Assembly (NCBI GenBank): GCA_031265845.1
Contig: JAISCC010000093.1
Span: 1-37,737 of the forward strand
From: Treponema sp.
GTDB taxonomy: Bacteria; Spirochaetota; Spirochaetia; Treponematales; Breznakiellaceae
Direction: 5' to 3'
Length of the DNA stretch: 37,737 nt
Part shown: piece by piece, positions 1-8,012 of the stretch
Layout of the letters: each line of letters starts with the position of its first letter
Numbering within the stretch: position 1 is the stretch's first letter
Program-made: the position numbers and the translations under genes
The notes under the pieces: model-generated
The model's database searches: none
What the model saw: only the letters and a program-made list of their open reading frames with translations
What the model was told of the DNA's origin: nothing

Positions 1-81
<81 letters not shown>

Positions 82-89
82 TTTTTTTT

Positions 90-547
90 CCCCCTCCTTT
101 ATCCCCCCCCTATAAAAATAATATTTTTTATCCCCTGCGTTATGATAAGAAGTGAAATTGTTTCTGTCATACATTCGATTGCCGCCGGATCATCGAAAAA
201 CAGACGTTGTTTATTGAAAACACTCTATGTTGCGCCGCGACGTGCGTCAAAAAATTGCCGCAATTTTCCATCGTGAAAACAATATGGATTGGACTAATGA
301 AGCTCTATATCCTGTTGGCGTACCGGGAATATCTCGCATGAAGTTGTGGGTCAAGTTTAGCCCTTGGGGAAACTGGAAGATCCGGGGGTGCGCTTCTCTG
401 CATGTATACGCAAATATTTTCAAGGAGAAATCTTCAATACCCTCGCGAACCAAAGGTTCGCGCTTGCCCTGCGGTTCTTCATTACGAATTGCTCACGCAA
501 CGCAGAAATAACACGACCAAAAAGCCCTATTATTTCTGCGTGGATTC
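90..547. other. Intergenic region with small hairpins and repeat fragments
   Basis: No convincing gene is seen between the 5S rRNA and the kinase stop codon. The short open frames here lack ribosome sites and resemble no family I know. It holds a perfect 8-bp hairpin (arms 444-451 and 455-462), a segment at 361-438 that recurs near 34739-34799, and a 23-base stretch at 461-483 that recurs with one mismatch at 25488-25510. It reads as a graveyard of dispersed repeats. Confidence 0.6.
500..541 (-). terminator. Inverted repeat after the kinase gene, possible terminator
   Basis: Arms ACGCAGAAATAA (500-511) and TTATTTCTGCGT (530-541) are perfectly complementary over 12 bp with an 18-base loop. 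The structure starts six bases past the kinase stop codon on the minus strand. It lacks a clear U-run, so intrinsic termination is plausible rather than shown. Confidence 0.4.
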
Positions 548-2083
548 TTACCGCTTGCTTGAGGTAAGTTCGGACAAATCTTTCAGAATATTTTCCAGCG
601 CTGGATAGAGTTTCTGGATAACTTTATCGCTCAGGGCTTCATACAGATCGTGGCTGCTCTTGTTCGGCAGGAACTGGTCATAATTTTTACTCATGCCATC
701 CATTGCCTTTGCCAGGTCGGCATAAAGTCCCGCCCCCACCGCGCCGCACATTGCCGCGCCAAGAGAACAGTTTTCCGCTTCCTTGGTGCGATATACCGGC
801 ACATTAAACACATCGGCGATTGCCTGGGCGGTAAAGTTGCTTTTACTGCCGCCACCGCCGAGATAGAGTTCGTTGATGGACAAGCCCAGGTACTCGGTCA
901 TTTTCGTGGCGCCAAGCTTGATTTGGATGATAATGCCTTCCACTAAGGAGCGGAACATATGCCCCCGCTTATGCCGGTCATCAAACCCCAAGTATATTCC
1001 CTTGCCACTCGGATGCGCCGCCGAAGACGACCAGTCTGGCAAGACTACAAGACCTTCGGAACCTGCGGGGATCGCTTCCGCTTCGCGGTCCAGCAGAGCT
1101 TCCACCGAAATCCCCGCTTCTTTAGCCGCAGCCTTTAAGCCGTCTCCCAAGTTGTCCCGGAACCAAGACACCAGCAAAAACCCCCTGTTCGCCATGGACT
1201 CATAATTGTAAAGCTTGGGGAAGGCGCTCAAATAGGTGAAATAGGAAAAATCAGGAGCCGGTTTATATTCCTCGCAGACAATGTCCAAGCCGCTCAAGGT
1301 GCCAAGGGTGATGTACGCCTGTCCGTGCTTTACCGCTCCCGCGCCAAGAAGTTCGCCTTGTTTGTCTGCGGCGCCGGCGGATACGGGGCATCCTTCGGGC
1401 AGTCCGGTAGCCGCCGCCGCTTCCGGGGTGATCCTGCCGATAACGGTCCCCGCAAGAACCGGCTCAGCGAGTTGATCCCGCCGCATTCCTACAGATTCAA
1501 TTTCCACATCCCCGTCAAAAGCCTTCCAGTTGATGATGTCATAGGGCCAGCCCATGCTGTTGGACATGGATTCGTAAAAGCCGCCGGTCAGTTTATAGCC
1601 GATATACCCTGAAACCCCTAAGTATTTTACAGCCTTTTCGTAGACTTCGGGCATATTGAACTTGAACCAATTCGACTTGGAATAGTATGGCCAGAACAAC
1701 TGATACAAAGGATCCGGGCTGGTATTGGCAACCTGTCCCAGGGAGGGGATATTCATGCGCCAGCGTTCATCAAGCCAGCTTATGGGGTTGTAGAGAAGGT
1801 TTCCCTCCTTGTCAATGGCCAAACAGCATGCCCGCTGACTGGATATTCCGATGCCGGCAATATCCGCGATGTTTCCCGTAAAGTGGGCGAACATATCCTT
1901 TACGGCTGCCCTTAGAGCGTCCCAAATATCGTTCACGCCGTGCTCCGCCCAGCCTTGACGCGGGAAGAGCATTTTGGGATGATCCGCCGCGCCTCTGGCA
2001 ACCTGGACGCCTTTGCTGTCATACATGATTGCCCGAGTGCTTTGGGTGCCGCTGTCTATGCCGACAATATACTTTTCACTCAT
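548..2083 (-). CDS. FGGY-family carbohydrate kinase
   Basis: A 511-residue cytoplasmic sugar kinase of the FGGY family (xylulokinase/glycerol kinase superfamily), expected to transfer phosphate from ATP to a sugar or polyol. The N-terminal phosphate loop DSGTQSTR is at residues 10-17. The family catalytic Asp is visible in AGAADKQGELLGAG (D240). The C-terminal domain carries the glycine-rich GGGGSKSNF and the ENCSLGAA adenosine-binding segment. Length is normal. I start at ATG 2083 rather than the in-frame ATG 2095: that upstream ATGGAGGG contains the GGAGGG ribosome site for 2083. The gene has its own strong promoter and an operator-like inverted repeat shared with the membrane-protein gene at 3383-4063. 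The substrate cannot be read from sequence. The neighbouring GlpA-like operon makes glycerol or another polyol possible, but the protein looks closer to the xylulokinase-like branch. Confidence 0.92.
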   Translation of the reverse strand: MSEKYIVGIDSGTQSTRAIMYDSKGVQVARGAADHPKMLFPRQGWAEHGVNDIWDALRAAVKDMFAHFTGNIADIAGIGISSQRACCLAIDKEGNLLYNPISWLDERWRMNIPSLGQVANTSPDPLYQLFWPYYSKSNWFKFNMPEVYEKAVKYLGVSGYIGYKLTGGFYESMSNSMGWPYDIINWKAFDGDVEIESVGMRRDQLAEPVLAGTVIGRITPEAAAATGLPEGCPVSAGAADKQGELLGAGAVKHGQAYITLGTLSGLDIVCEEYKPAPDFSYFTYLSAFPKLYNYESMANRGFLLVSWFRDNLGDGLKAAAKEAGISVEALLDREAEAIPAGSEGLVVLPDWSSSAAHPSGKGIYLGFDDRHKRGHMFRSLVEGIIIQIKLGATKMTEYLGLSINELYLGGGGSKSNFTAQAIADVFNVPVYRTKEAENCSLGAAMCGAVGAGLYADLAKAMDGMSKNYDQFLPNKSSHDLYEALSDKVIQKLYPALENILKDLSELTSSKR

Positions 2084-2148
2084 AAAACCCTCCATAACAT
2101 TTCATTTCAATTAGGGATAACTACGTTACCCACGCTCTAGTTAGAACG

Positions 2149-2194
2149 CCGGATTGTCCAGGCTGTTGAATATATATTTTTATGTACAATCCGG
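2149..2194 (-). promoter_or_regulatory. Operator-like inverted repeat downstream of the kinase promoter
   Basis: CCGGATTGT (2149-2157) and ACAATCCGG (2186-2194) form a perfect 9-bp inverted repeat lying over the expected transcription start, as expected for a repressor site. The promoter-proximal half-site reads CGGATTGTACATA on the minus strand and begins nine bases after the -10 box. The same half-site with one change, at the same distance, follows the promoter of the membrane-protein gene at 4090-4123. Confidence 0.6.
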
Positions 2195-2202
2195 TGATTC
2201 TT

Positions 2203-2232
2203 ATTGTATCAGGTAAAATTCAAAACTGTCAA
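2203..2232 (-). promoter_or_regulatory. Sigma-70 promoter of the FGGY kinase
   Basis: On the minus strand, -35 TTGACA (2232-2227) and -10 TACAAT (2208-2203) are separated by 18 bp. Transcription would start near 2196. The architecture, spacer length and downstream sequence match the promoter at 4133-4162. Confidence 0.75.
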
Positions 2233-2340
2233 ACTTTTTTTAAAATTTTCAGTGGGAGGGAATTATATAGGCTTCCGGGCGCCTTTATTTTCTTGCCGCG
2301 ATGCTGTATGATCGTCTTAACCTAACCACGGAGGAAAATG

Positions 2341-3096
2341 ATGAAAAAATTATCAACCGGAATTATCGTGTTATTTGCGGCCATGTTAGTTTTGGCGGGA
2401 TGCGGAGCAAACGGCAATGCGCCGGATTATGATGTGGAAAAAATCGAAACGCTGGCGGACAGCCCGCTGAAAGGCAAGACCCTTTATTTTTTGGGTTCTT
2501 CCGTCACCATCGGTTACGGAAGCAACGGGATGGCTTTTCCGCACTACATTGCAAAGCGGGATCAATGCGCCGTTATAGTAGAGGCCGTTACAGGTACGAC
2601 TCTGATGGACAAGGACGAAAATTCCTATGTCCACCGACTGGAATTCGGATCAAAGTTTGACAAGAACGCGGATGTGGATATGTTTATCTGCCAACTCTCC
2701 ACCAACGATACGGGCGGCGGTACGGTGGATATGCTTAAGTTGGGCGATATTGTGGGGCCAACCGGTGATTTAAGCGCTTACGACAAAACGACGATAACCG
2801 GAGCCATAGAGTACATCATAACGTATGTCCAACAGACATGGAATTGTCCCGTACTGTTTTATTCCTGCTCCCGGCGCAACGATATGCGGTACGCGAAAAT
2901 GGTTGACCGCTTGAACGAACTGGCGAACATATGGGACATTGAGGTATTGGACCTGTGGAATGACGCAGACTTTAATAATCTTACCACGGCGCAACGGAAA
3001 CTCTGGCTGAAAGACGCAACCCACCCCACAAAGGCTGGCTATATGGAGTGGTGGACGCCTGTTTTTGAGCGGTTCCTCTATGCCGCCGTCAAATGA
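2341..3096 (+). CDS. SGNH/GDSL-type hydrolase lipoprotein
   Basis: A 251-residue exported lipoprotein with an SGNH hydrolase fold, probably an esterase or deacetylase acting outside the inner membrane. A lysine-start signal peptide ends in the lipobox LAGC (Cys21). SGNH blocks are visible: GSSVTIG with the likely nucleophile Ser54 (block I), STND with Asn122 (block III) and DATHP with Asp225/His228 (block V). Two ATG codons are adjacent (2338 and 2341). GGAGG at 2330-2334 is only three bases from the first, so 2341 is preferred. It is divergent from the kinase, and a carbohydrate ester substrate would fit that neighbour, but this is inference. Confidence 0.85.
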   Translation: MKKLSTGIIVLFAAMLVLAGCGANGNAPDYDVEKIETLADSPLKGKTLYFLGSSVTIGYGSNGMAFPHYIAKRDQCAVIVEAVTGTTLMDKDENSYVHRLEFGSKFDKNADVDMFICQLSTNDTGGGTVDMLKLGDIVGPTGDLSAYDKTTITGAIEYIITYVQQTWNCPVLFYSCSRRNDMRYAKMVDRLNELANIWDIEVLDLWNDADFNNLTTAQRKLWLKDATHPTKAGYMEWWTPVFERFLYAAVK

Positions 3097-3106
3097 ACAT
3101 TAAAGG

Positions 3107-3164
3107 CGGCGTAAGACCAACACACTAATTTTTTCAATATTAGATGCATGTTGGTGGTACGCCG
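3107..3164 (+). terminator. Long imperfect hairpin after the SGNH lipoprotein gene
   Basis: Sixteen-base arms at 3107-3122 and 3149-3164 pair except for two central positions. It begins ten bases after the stop codon and lies between two convergent genes, consistent with a bidirectional terminator. The loop carries a six-T run. Confidence 0.45.
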
Positions 3165-3170
3165 TTCGTT

Positions 3171-3245
3171 CTGTTCCAAAACGCGCAGAGCGACAGTTTT
3201 TGAACAGCTTCCTATTTCAAAACCAACCCGCACGTAGTTCGCGTT
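3171..3245. repeat. Dispersed intergenic repeat, copy A
   Basis: A palindrome with arms CTGTTCCAAAAC (3171-3182) and GTTTTTGAACAG (3196-3207), one mismatch, is followed by TTCAAAACCAACCC (3216-3229) and a GCACGTAGTTCGCG segment. Related pieces occur at 25143-25195 (both parts) and 30084-30113 (second part). It appears to be a short dispersed repeat family with no coding sense. Confidence 0.5.
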
Positions 3246-3337
3246 GTGGAAAATTAGTAATCGCAAGGAAGTGGGAAGATGTTTTGCTCATGGCGCCTCT
3301 TGCGCCCTTTCATGCAAAAATCCTCGATTAACAAGGG

Positions 3338-3367
3338 GGCTCCTGCGGTGAAAAAGCCACAGGAGCC
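3338..3367 (-). terminator. Hairpin downstream of the membrane-protein gene
   Basis: GGCTCCTG (3338-3345) and CAGGAGCC (3360-3367) form a perfect 8-bp stem, extended by GG/CC across one mismatch, 15 bases beyond the minus-strand stop at 3383. It is a plausible terminator for that gene. Frame slippage in the G tract at 3393-3408 by +1 would carry translation through this hairpin. Confidence 0.5.
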
Positions 3368-3382
3368 TGTCATTCTTACTTC

Positions 3383-4063
3383 TCATGGATTTGGGGGGGG
3401 GGGGGGGGCAACTTTTACCGCCTGAGCCGTCAGCCATTGGATCAACAGCTTCTGAATCAGTATACAGCCGCCCAAAAATATTCCGCCGCCGATTAGGAAC
3501 ACAAGAACGTTGTTGCCTATCTCTCGCGTATAAAGCTCTATGCCGTTCGGAGTGTAGTAAAACTTGCCGATGGAAATCGATCCCGCGATCAGATACGTAA
3601 AGGCCGCGTTGTTGAAAATAAGAGGGCAGACGGTTCCGCCTAATATGATCAAGCCCAAGATGACAAAGATTACCGGAATAAAAGCATAGTTAAATTCCAG
3701 CAGACCGGGTTCTCCTCTGAATACCGCGCTTTGTCCCATTAATTGCCAAGTCGCCCAAAACAGCAACAGCGTCATCAAAAACCCGAACAACCCGCCGCAG
3801 AATATCTCAAGGCTCTTTTTGGGATTGTTGCCCATGATAAAGTACAAGATGGTTACAAAAAACATGGGCCAAGTGGGAGTCGAGTAAGAATTGTACACAT
3901 TCGGGAAGAATTTGCCGCTGGCGGTTAGCGCCTTGTCAATGGCAGGGAAAATGAACGAGACGCAGGATACATTGACGATAAACACCCACAGGAATATAGC
4001 TCCCGTTACCAACACCGTACCCTTATCGGGCTTTTTGAAATACTCGTTTGCTTCGATTTTCAT
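3383..4063 (-). CDS. Six-helix membrane protein with a homopolymer-encoded tail
   Basis: A 226-residue integral membrane protein with about six hydrophobic segments (roughly residues 16-40, 66-80, 90-112, 128-148, 152-170 and 186-208). I do not recognise the family with confidence; a weak resemblance to small DUF1097-type membrane proteins is possible. The start is placed at ATG 4063 because the in-frame ATG at 4075 overlaps the TGGAG ribosome site, the same arrangement as in the kinase gene. The C-terminus AVKVAPPPPPNP is encoded through a run of 16 C on the coding strand, so one-base slippage changes the tail. It shares promoter and operator sequence with the FGGY kinase, so a role in uptake or handling of the same compound is inferred. 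Confidence 0.75.
   Translation of the reverse strand: MKIEANEYFKKPDKGTVLVTGAIFLWVFIVNVSCVSFIFPAIDKALTASGKFFPNVYNSYSTPTWPMFFVTILYFIMGNNPKKSLEIFCGGLFGFLMTLLLFWATWQLMGQSAVFRGEPGLLEFNYAFIPVIFVILGLIILGGTVCPLIFNNAAFTYLIAGSISIGKFYYTPNGIELYTREIGNNVLVFLIGGGIFLGGCILIQKLLIQWLTAQAVKVAPPPPPNP
3393..3408. repeat. 16-bp poly-G tract inside a coding region
   Basis: Sixteen consecutive G on the plus strand, read as C in the membrane-protein gene. In the present length the reading ends after five prolines and Asn-Pro. One base fewer gives a slightly different short tail (six codons after the prolines). One base more reads on through the following hairpin for tens of codons. Tracts of this length are known to be hypermutable in Treponema. 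Confidence 0.85.
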
Positions 4064-4089
4064 TTGGTTCTCCATAACATTAAGTTTTT

Positions 4090-4123
4090 CGGATCAATAA
4101 CCGACGGGGCTATGTACTATCCG
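4090..4123 (-). promoter_or_regulatory. Operator-like site matching the kinase operator
   Basis: Nine bases after the -10 box the minus strand reads CGGATAGTACATA, identical at 12 of 13 positions to the kinase site at the same distance. The opposing half-site ATCCG follows after 24 bp. At the kinase the gap is 34 bp, exactly one helical turn more. This suggests the same dimeric regulator binds both. Confidence 0.6.
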
Positions 4124-4132
4124 ATACTTTGC

Positions 4133-4162
4133 ATTCTATCATCTGAATTTCATTCTTGTCAA
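4133..4162 (-). promoter_or_regulatory. Sigma-70 promoter of the membrane-protein gene
   Basis: On the minus strand, -35 TTGACA (4162-4157) and -10 TAGAAT (4138-4133) are 18 bp apart. The -35 box is preceded by an A/T-rich stretch, as at the kinase promoter. Confidence 0.75.
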
Positions 4163-4217
4163 ACATTTTTTACATTTTTTGTTGGAATTGAAGGGGGATA
4201 ATTCCGCTTTGTGTGGA

Positions 4218-4530
4218 TCATCGCGTGGCATCCTGATTTGGATATAATGACGCTTCTGGCTTTGCGACTAGCGGCTCGGCGTTTGGAACATTTCTGACGG
4301 AGACGCTATAGAGGCGGATCCTTCCGGTGTGGATCAATATATTCTGATTTGCCGGAACGAAACATGGATACCGGAATATAATGTACTGGCGAAACCCTCT
4401 TGAATATGGACAGGGAGCAAGCCGCCCTCTTCCTGCTGTTCTTATCAACACATACAACATCGGGAATATTTTTAAAGTGTTTCTCCGCATCCTGCTTATC
4501 GCCGAAAGTCAAATCGCTGTTCTGGAACAC
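4218..4530 (-). pseudogene. Possible remnant of a molybdopterin oxidoreductase
   Basis: Two overlapping minus-strand frames, neither a plausible gene alone, join across a frameshift near 4305 into one protein-like stretch. It contains SDLTFGDKQDAEKHFKNIP, then a segment ending KSEYIDPHRKDPPL that continues in the second frame as YSVSVRNVPNAEPL. The first part resembles the region of DMSO-reductase-family molybdopterin enzymes that names the paired subsite and the electron-acceptor segment. No cofactor motif is present and both ends are missing. Identification is tentative; it could be non-coding. Confidence 0.25.
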
Positions 4531-4563
4531 CGCAAAGAAATGCAGGTTTACTAAAAATTTTTC

Positions 4564-4593
4564 TTGACAGACCGGCGGAGTCCGGGCTAGTAT
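4564..4593 (+). promoter_or_regulatory. Sigma-70 promoter of the flavoprotein/Etf operon
   Basis: TTGACA (4564-4569) and TAGTAT (4588-4593) with an 18-bp spacer, about 40 bp ahead of the first operon gene. It lacks the CGGAT half-site of the kinase and membrane-protein promoters, so it is probably under different control. No other good promoter is evident inside the operon. Confidence 0.65.
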
Positions 4594-4633
4594 TAAATAT
4601 AAAATAGTGTATATTCAGAGGAGGAAGCGCGGG

Positions 4634-6391
4634 ATGCTGGAAGCAATCAAAAACGCTTTAAAAGAAGCTCTTCCGGATTTGGACCCGGAACTTTCCGTAG
4701 ATGAGCGGGGCATTCTGACTATGCGGGGTGAGTGCGCTTCTTGGGAGGAGGTGATCTTTGCGGGGCATCTGGCGGCAAAGCCGCCGGAAATCAGAAACGT
4801 GGTAAACGAACTTTCCGTCAGAGGAAAGCCCGCTCCCCGCAAGGACTACGGCCCGTACCGGGAAAAGGGCGTCAAGGCAGGTCGCATTGATACTGTCGAC
4901 GCGCTTATCATTGGCGCGGGCATATCGGGTTGCGCCATCGCCCGGGAACTTTCAAAGTACAAAATTCGCGTCCTTGCCGTTGACAAGGGGGACGATGTCG
5001 CCTCCGGGTCAACCAAGGCGAATAACGGCAACATCCATCCGGGACACGATGTAAAGCCGGGGACTCTCAAGGCGAAACTCAATATCCGGGGGAATGAGAT
5101 GTACACCCTGTGGGCGCGAGACTTGGGTTTTGAATTCCAGCGTTGCGGACTTATGGGAGCGGTCACCGACATGCGCCTGCGCCCACTTCTCGAAAAAGCC
5201 GCCGAGGGCGCCCGGGCAATGGGGGTGTTCGACCCGCAGGTTGTCGACGGGGAGCAGGCTAATCGGCTGGAACCGGGATTCGCCGGGCTGGGGATAGAGC
5301 CGGTGGCGGCGATATGGCTGCCCTCAATGGGGCTGGTGGAGCCTTACAAGGTCGCCTCGGCGCTGGCGGAGAATGCCGCCGTGAACGGAGCGCGCTTCCT
5401 GTTCAACTGTACCGTGGCCGATATTTTGACAAAAGACGGCCGGATAAGCGGGGCTGTCACCAGCCGGGGCGTCATTGAGGCGCGTTATATCATCAACTGC
5501 GCCGGGCTTTACGCCGACGAGATTTCCGCCATGGCCGGGGATAAGAGCTATACTATCCATCCCCGCAAGGGTACTATCGCCATCCTAGACAAGAGCCGCA
5601 GTCCCGTCTATCACTCCTTGGCGGGGGTGCTAGGGGGCGGCGTTCAAAAGAAAGGTGACAGCGAATCCAAAGGCGGCGGCATGTGCCGTACTCCGGAGTG
5701 GAATATCCTGATGGGGCCTTCGGCGACGGAGGTTCCCGACAAGGAAGACCTCAGTTCCACGCCGAAGGACTTGGCCTACGCCATGAGTCTGGGGGAAGAT
5801 TATGGCATCGGCAATAACGACATTATCCGCTTTTTTACCGGGAGTCGTCCGGCGGATTACAAAGAGGATTTTGTTATTGAGGCGTCGCCGATTGCCTGGG
5901 GTTTTATCAATGTGGGAGGCATCCAGTCGCCGGGTCTGGCGGCCGCGCCGGCGATTGCCGAAATGGTCGAGGGCATCTTCGCCGAAATTGCGGCTAAAGA
6001 CGGTTTCCCCTTGGAAAGGAATCCAGCTTTCAATCCCGTCAGGGAACGGGAAAAGGAGTTCCGCCACATGAGCAGGGAGGAGCAGGATGAGCTTATCCGC
6101 CTGGAACCGGCCTACGGCAGGGTCATCTGCCGTTGTGAGACCATCACCGAAGGGGAAATTCTCGCCGCCCTGCGGTCCCCGGTTCCCCCTGTGTCGGTGG
6201 ACGCGGTAAAGCGCCGCACCAGAGCTGGCATGGGGCGCTGTCAGGGAGGGTTTTGCCAGAGCCGCGTTGTGGAACTTTTGGCAAGGGAGTTGGGGATGGG
6301 ACTGACGGATATAACCCTTAGGGGGGAGGGTACCGCCATACTGGTGGCTGACACCCGGCCTGAAGCGGATCAGGGAGCCGCAGAACTATGA
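4634..6391 (+). CDS. BON domain-GlpA-like FAD oxidoreductase-BFD fusion
   Basis: A 585-residue flavoprotein related to the anaerobic glycerol-3-phosphate dehydrogenase subunit GlpA. Residues about 15-62 match a BON-type fold (SVDERGILTMRGECASWEE ... VVNEL), an unusual addition for this family. A dinucleotide-binding GAGISG motif is at 94-99, followed by the DAO-type FAD domain. The C-terminus carries a BFD-like [2Fe-2S] domain with cysteines 499, 501, 536 and 541 (CRC ... CQGGFC). ATG 4634 is chosen over the upstream in-frame GTG 4607 because GAGGAGG lies at 4617-4623. It is the first gene of the operon and overlaps the next by four bases (ATGA). It probably oxidises a glycerol-3-phosphate-like alcohol and passes electrons to the partner flavoprotein; the exact substrate is unknown. 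Confidence 0.88.
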   Translation: MLEAIKNALKEALPDLDPELSVDERGILTMRGECASWEEVIFAGHLAAKPPEIRNVVNELSVRGKPAPRKDYGPYREKGVKAGRIDTVDALIIGAGISGCAIARELSKYKIRVLAVDKGDDVASGSTKANNGNIHPGHDVKPGTLKAKLNIRGNEMYTLWARDLGFEFQRCGLMGAVTDMRLRPLLEKAAEGARAMGVFDPQVVDGEQANRLEPGFAGLGIEPVAAIWLPSMGLVEPYKVASALAENAAVNGARFLFNCTVADILTKDGRISGAVTSRGVIEARYIINCAGLYADEISAMAGDKSYTIHPRKGTIAILDKSRSPVYHSLAGVLGGGVQKKGDSESKGGGMCRTPEWNILMGPSATEVPDKEDLSSTPKDLAYAMSLGEDYGIGNNDIIRFFTGSRPADYKEDFVIEASPIAWGFINVGGIQSPGLAAAPAIAEMVEGIFAEIAAKDGFPLERNPAFNPVREREKEFRHMSREEQDELIRLEPAYGRVICRCETITEGEILAALRSPVPPVSVDAVKRRTRAGMGRCQGGFCQSRVVELLARELGMGLTDITLRGEGTAILVADTRPEADQGAAEL

Positions 6392-7650
6392 AAAAAATGC
6401 AAACCGATGTCGCCGTCATCGGCGCGGGACCGGCGGGGCTGGCGGCGGCCTTGGAAGCCAGGCGTCTGGGCGTGGGGAAGGTGATTATTCTGGAGCGGGA
6501 TGCGGAACTGGGGGGCATCCTACAGCAGTGCATCCACGACGGCTTTGGGATACACCGCTTCGGCCGTCGGCTTTCGGGCAATCAGTACGCCCAGGTTTTC
6601 ATCGACCAGGTGGAGGCGTCTGACATTGAAGTCCTTACCGAAACCATGGTTCTTGAAGTCGGCGCAGACCGGCGGATATTCGCTTGTAACAGGCGAGACG
6701 GGATACTTGATATTGAGTGCGGGGCGATCATCCTGGCTATGGGTTGCAGGGAGCGCACCGCCGCCCAAGCGTTGATCTACGGGGACCGTCCTGCGGGAGC
6801 GCTGACCGCCGGTGCGGCGCAACGCTACATCAACATGGAAGGTTGCCTGCCGGGGCGGACGGCGGTGATACTTGGGTCCGGGGACATAGGACTCATCATG
6901 GCCCGGCGCATGACAATGGAGGGCGTCAAAGTCAAGGGCGTGTACGAGGTGATGGACAGCCCCGGCGGATTAACCCGGAACATCGTGCAGTGCCTGGATG
7001 ATTTCGGCATCCCCCTGCACCTTTCAGAAACCGTTGTATGGGCCCGGGGGCGGGACCGGCTTGAGTCGGTTGCCACAGTCAAAGTTGGGCCGGACCGCAG
7101 TCCCATCCCCGGTACGGAAACCGAGGTGGCCTGCGATCTCCTGGTGCTAGCGGTTGGGTTGATTCCGGAGAACGAACTGTCCGTCAAGGCGGGCATAGAG
7201 ATCGATCCCCGGACCAAAGGTCCGGCGCTGGACTCATCTTTTATGACCAGTGTGCCGGGCATTTTTGCCGCAGGGAACGTGGCGGCGGTCTTCGATCTGG
7301 TTGACTATGTTTCCCAATCCGCCGAAATTGCCGCCCGAGGCGCGGCGGACTTTCTGCGCGGGAAATTGTCCGCCTCCGGCTGGGACACGGTGGAAGCCGG
7401 GGAAAACGTCAACTTCGTCGTACCCCAGCGAGTCCGCCGGGAGAAGCCCGCCGGGAAAGCCGCCTTCTTCCTGCGGGTAAAGAAACCGGTTGCTCAGGCG
7501 GAGTTGTTTTGTTTCGCTAACGGCAAGTCCGAACGCCAGCTCAGGCTGAAAAGACGTTGTCGCCATGTCGCTCCCCCGGAGATGATCAGCTTCGAGACCG
7601 AAACAGGGGATCCCCTTCTGGTTGAAATGCGGCAGGAGGCGGAATCATGA
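6388..7650 (+). CDS. NAD(P)/FAD-dependent oxidoreductase, GlpB/HcnB-like
   Basis: A 420-residue two-dinucleotide-fold flavoprotein. The FAD motif GAGPAG is at residues 12-17, the second Rossmann motif GSGDIG at 163-168, and the C-terminal GIFAAGNVA segment binds the FAD pyrophosphate. This protein type regularly lies between a GlpA-like protein and a DUF1667 protein, where it is taken as the electron-accepting or NAD-linked partner. It overlaps both neighbours by four bases (ATGA), indicating translational coupling. Length is normal and no defects are visible. Confidence 0.9.
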   Translation: MKKMQTDVAVIGAGPAGLAAALEARRLGVGKVIILERDAELGGILQQCIHDGFGIHRFGRRLSGNQYAQVFIDQVEASDIEVLTETMVLEVGADRRIFACNRRDGILDIECGAIILAMGCRERTAAQALIYGDRPAGALTAGAAQRYINMEGCLPGRTAVILGSGDIGLIMARRMTMEGVKVKGVYEVMDSPGGLTRNIVQCLDDFGIPLHLSETVVWARGRDRLESVATVKVGPDRSPIPGTETEVACDLLVLAVGLIPENELSVKAGIEIDPRTKGPALDSSFMTSVPGIFAAGNVAAVFDLVDYVSQSAEIAARGAADFLRGKLSASGWDTVEAGENVNFVVPQRVRREKPAGKAAFFLRVKKPVAQAELFCFANGKSERQLRLKRRCRHVAPPEMISFETETGDPLLVEMRQEAES

Positions 7651-8012
7651 CAAATGAATATATCTGCATCGTCTGCCCCAATAGTTGCCGCCTTACGGTC
7701 GCCGAAAATGACGGGAAAATTACGGTTGCAGGGAACGAGTGTTCCCGAGGCGAAAAGCACGGCATACACGAGTACCAAAACCCCACGCGCATGCTTACCA
7801 CCACGGTGGCGATAGACGGGGGAACCCTGCCCCGGTTGCCGGTGATAAGCGCTGAAGAAATTCCCCGGATCCGCATAAAGCGTTGCCTTGAGATTCTTTA
7901 TAAAATAAAATTAAGCGCCCCTGTGCGTTGCGGGGATGTCATCGTAAAAAACATTTGCGATACCGGCGTGGATGTGATAGCGTCCCGCTCAATGAAGAGA
8001 AAGGAAGAATAA
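7647..8012 (+). CDS. DUF1667 cysteine-motif protein
   Basis: A 121-residue cytoplasmic protein of the DUF1667 family. The N-terminus shows CIVCPNSC (Cys7, Cys10, Cys14) and NECSRGEKHG (Cys32), a probable metal or Fe-S site, with further cysteines in the C-terminal half. The family is almost always the third gene after GlpA-like and HcnB-like flavoproteins, as here, and is presumed to be an electron-transfer or assembly subunit. It overlaps the upstream gene by four bases, and its stop codon abuts the next start. Confidence 0.9.
   Translation: MTNEYICIVCPNSCRLTVAENDGKITVAGNECSRGEKHGIHEYQNPTRMLTTTVAIDGGTLPRLPVISAEEIPRIRIKRCLEILYKIKLSAPVRCGDVIVKNICDTGVDVIASRSMKRKEE

Noticed and set aside
444-470. 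CRISPR-like repeat at a small hairpin in the first intergenic region
   Set aside because: A single short palindrome without regularly spaced copies; no array is present anywhere in the window.
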